Positions 62,897-64,000 of a DNA stretch of 64,000 nucleotides are shown in pieces. This DNA is from Paenibacillus thalictri (GTDB lineage Bacteria > Bacillota > Bacilli > Paenibacillales > NBRC-103111). Made by a program: the position numbers and the translations under genes. Numbering within the stretch: position 1 is the stretch's first letter; each line of letters starts with the position of its first letter. The stretch is taken from contig NZ_SIRE01000002.1 in the NCBI RefSeq assembly GCF_004307995.1, positions 62,001-126,000 on the forward strand, written 5' to 3'. The notes under the pieces are model-generated. The model made no database searches and was not told the origin of the DNA. It saw nothing but the letters and a program-made list of their open reading frames with translations.

Positions 62897-64000
62897 CTAC
62901 TTAGTATTACGGATTCGCCGCACAATGGTTGCAATTTTATGCACGGCTTCCTGAACCTGAAACTCGTTGTTGTCTCTGCCAAAGCTGAACCGGACGGCGG
63001 AGGAAACGACGTCCTCCGGCAGTCGCATCGCCTTCAGCACATGCGATACTTCAAGCGATCCGGAAGTACAAGCAGAACCGCTGGCGGCCGCAATTCCTTC
63101 AAGATCCAGATTCATTAACATCGTCTCCGTGCTGACGCCTGGAAAGCTGACATTCAAAATATGCGGCACCCGGTTCGCGGCATCTCCGTTAACGACAAAA
63201 CCCGAATTCAACTCGGAAAAAAGCCCATCTACCATTACTTGACGTAGTTTTTCCAAGTTTTGTTGCATTTCATACATATTTTTTATCGAAATTTGCAGCG
63301 CTTTGGCAAAACCCGCTATGCCTGCAACATTTTCTGTTCCCGGACGTCGCTTTCGCTCTTGATTCCCGCCGTGCAGCAGCGGAGCAACCTGAACATGCCC
63401 CGCGACATAAAGCGCGCCGATACCTTTGGGTCCATGGATTTTATGAGCGGAAAATGCAGCCAGATCGACCGGCAGATCGTTAAGCCGGAGATTCAGATGA
63501 CCCAGCGCCTGAACGGCATCCGTATGGAACAAAATGCCCTTGCTTCTGGCCAACTCGCCGATCTCGACGATCGGTTGAATCGTTCCTATCTCGTTATTGG
63601 CATACATCACGCTGATCAGAATCGTATCCGGCCTGATCGCCCGTTCCAAATCGTCAAGGCGAATCCGTCCGTGTTCATCAACGGGCAGATACGTCACATC
63701 ATAACCAAACCGTTCCAAAAAACCGCATGTATGTAACACGGCATGGTGTTCAATGGCTGTCGTAATAATATGCCGGCCCTTTTCCCGCAACGTCTCGGCA
63801 ATACCGATAATCGCGGTGTTGTCGCTTTCCGTTCCCCCGCTTGTGAACGTCAGCTCGTTCGGACGGCAGCCGAGCAGCTCCGCCATCTGGTCTCTTCCCG
63901 AATGAATCGCCGCACGTGCCGCACGGCCAAAGTTATGTGTGCTGGAGGCATTTCCGTAATTGTTACTATAATAAGGCAGCATTGCATCAAGCACTTCGGG
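62897..64000 (-). CDS. Cysteine desulfurase, IscS/NifS family (5' end outside window)
   Basis: PLP enzyme that takes sulfur from cysteine for tRNA thiolation or Fe-S clusters. 367 codons are visible; the usual start (about 10 residues more) lies beyond the window. PLP Lys in SAHKIHGPKG near 195, HTDAVQALGH near 175, and the active-site loop Cys in ASGSACTSGSLEVSH near 318. No mnmA/trmU gene follows, unlike B. subtilis. Confidence 0.93.
   Translation of the reverse strand, partial: PEVLDAMLPYYSNNYGNASSTHNFGRAARAAIHSGRDQMAELLGCRPNELTFTSGGTESDNTAIIGIAETLREKGRHIITTAIEHHAVLHTCGFLERFGYDVTYLPVDEHGRIRLDDLERAIRPDTILISVMYANNEIGTIQPIVEIGELARSKGILFHTDAVQALGHLNLRLNDLPVDLAAFSAHKIHGPKGIGALYVAGHVQVAPLLHGGNQERKRRPGTENVAGIAGFAKALQISIKNMYEMQQNLEKLRQVMVDGLFSELNSGFVVNGDAANRVPHILNVSFPGVSTETMLMNLDLEGIAAASGSACTSGSLEVSHVLKAMRLPEDVVSSAVRFSFGRDNNEFQVQEAVHKIATIVRRIRNTK

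Overview
The window is chromosomal DNA of a Gram-positive, endospore-forming Paenibacillaceae-type bacterium (Paenibacillus or a close relative). This is inferred from three things. A conserved Bacillales block runs on the minus strand from 64000 to 50244: cysteine desulfurase, yrrD, a zinc-ribbon gene, yrrI, alaS, ireB, ruvX, DUF1292 genes, mltG, yrrN, yrrO. There are several YesM/YesN-type two-component pairs and a large SLH-domain surface protein. There is also a YjcZ-type small sporulation protein. No rRNA, tRNA, CRISPR array, intact IS element or prophage was recognised.

Layout. 1-1937: cut-off YesM-type sensor kinase with its YesN-type regulator. 1938-2853: gene-poor stretch with a structured inverted repeat and a 205-bp MITE-like palindrome. 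2854-7791: S-layer-type protein. 8166-9651: small unknown gene and an orphan response regulator with a SARP/BTAD-type output. 10077-12647: HrpB helicase. 12771-19458: six minus-strand signalling genes (7TMR-DISM kinase, OmpR-type regulator, SiaB-like kinase, SiaC-like phosphoprotein, degenerate histidine kinase, SiaA-like PP2C phosphatase). 19614-22910: tautomerase, methyltransferase, YjcZ-like peptide, hydroxyacid dehydrogenase, lipoprotein. 23112-29776: pdhA-pdhB-pdhC-pdhD with a nearby LipL-type octanoyltransferase and a divergent esterase. 30140-34120: membrane-protein pair, CheY-like regulator with an unusual partner, and a lipoprotein. 34286-40793: YesM/YesN pair and a sugar ABC importer. 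40998-49973: Tat-type metallophosphoesterase, epimerase, KinB-like kinase, PBP2, two small cytosolic genes, chemoreceptor. 50244-64000: the conserved alaS region, with a c-di-AMP riboswitch and KimA potassium importer lying between yrrI and alaS.

Regulatory RNA is the other theme. A T-box precedes alaS. A ydaO-type c-di-AMP riboswitch precedes kimA. Between those two genes lies a promoter overlapped by two Fur-like boxes, followed after about 90 nt by a strong plus-strand terminator with no ORF; the transcript would carry three C-rich CCTC motifs, as in Fur-controlled sRNAs of the FsrA type.

The most interesting protein system is the Sia-like partner-switching operon at 12771-16516. The kinase, phosphoprotein and phosphatase known from Pseudomonas SiaA/B/C are present, but no diguanylate cyclase. 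Instead the operon carries a histidine kinase whose ATP site looks broken and which resembles the intact kinase just upstream. All calls rest on reading the sequence and on knowledge of protein families; no database search was run.
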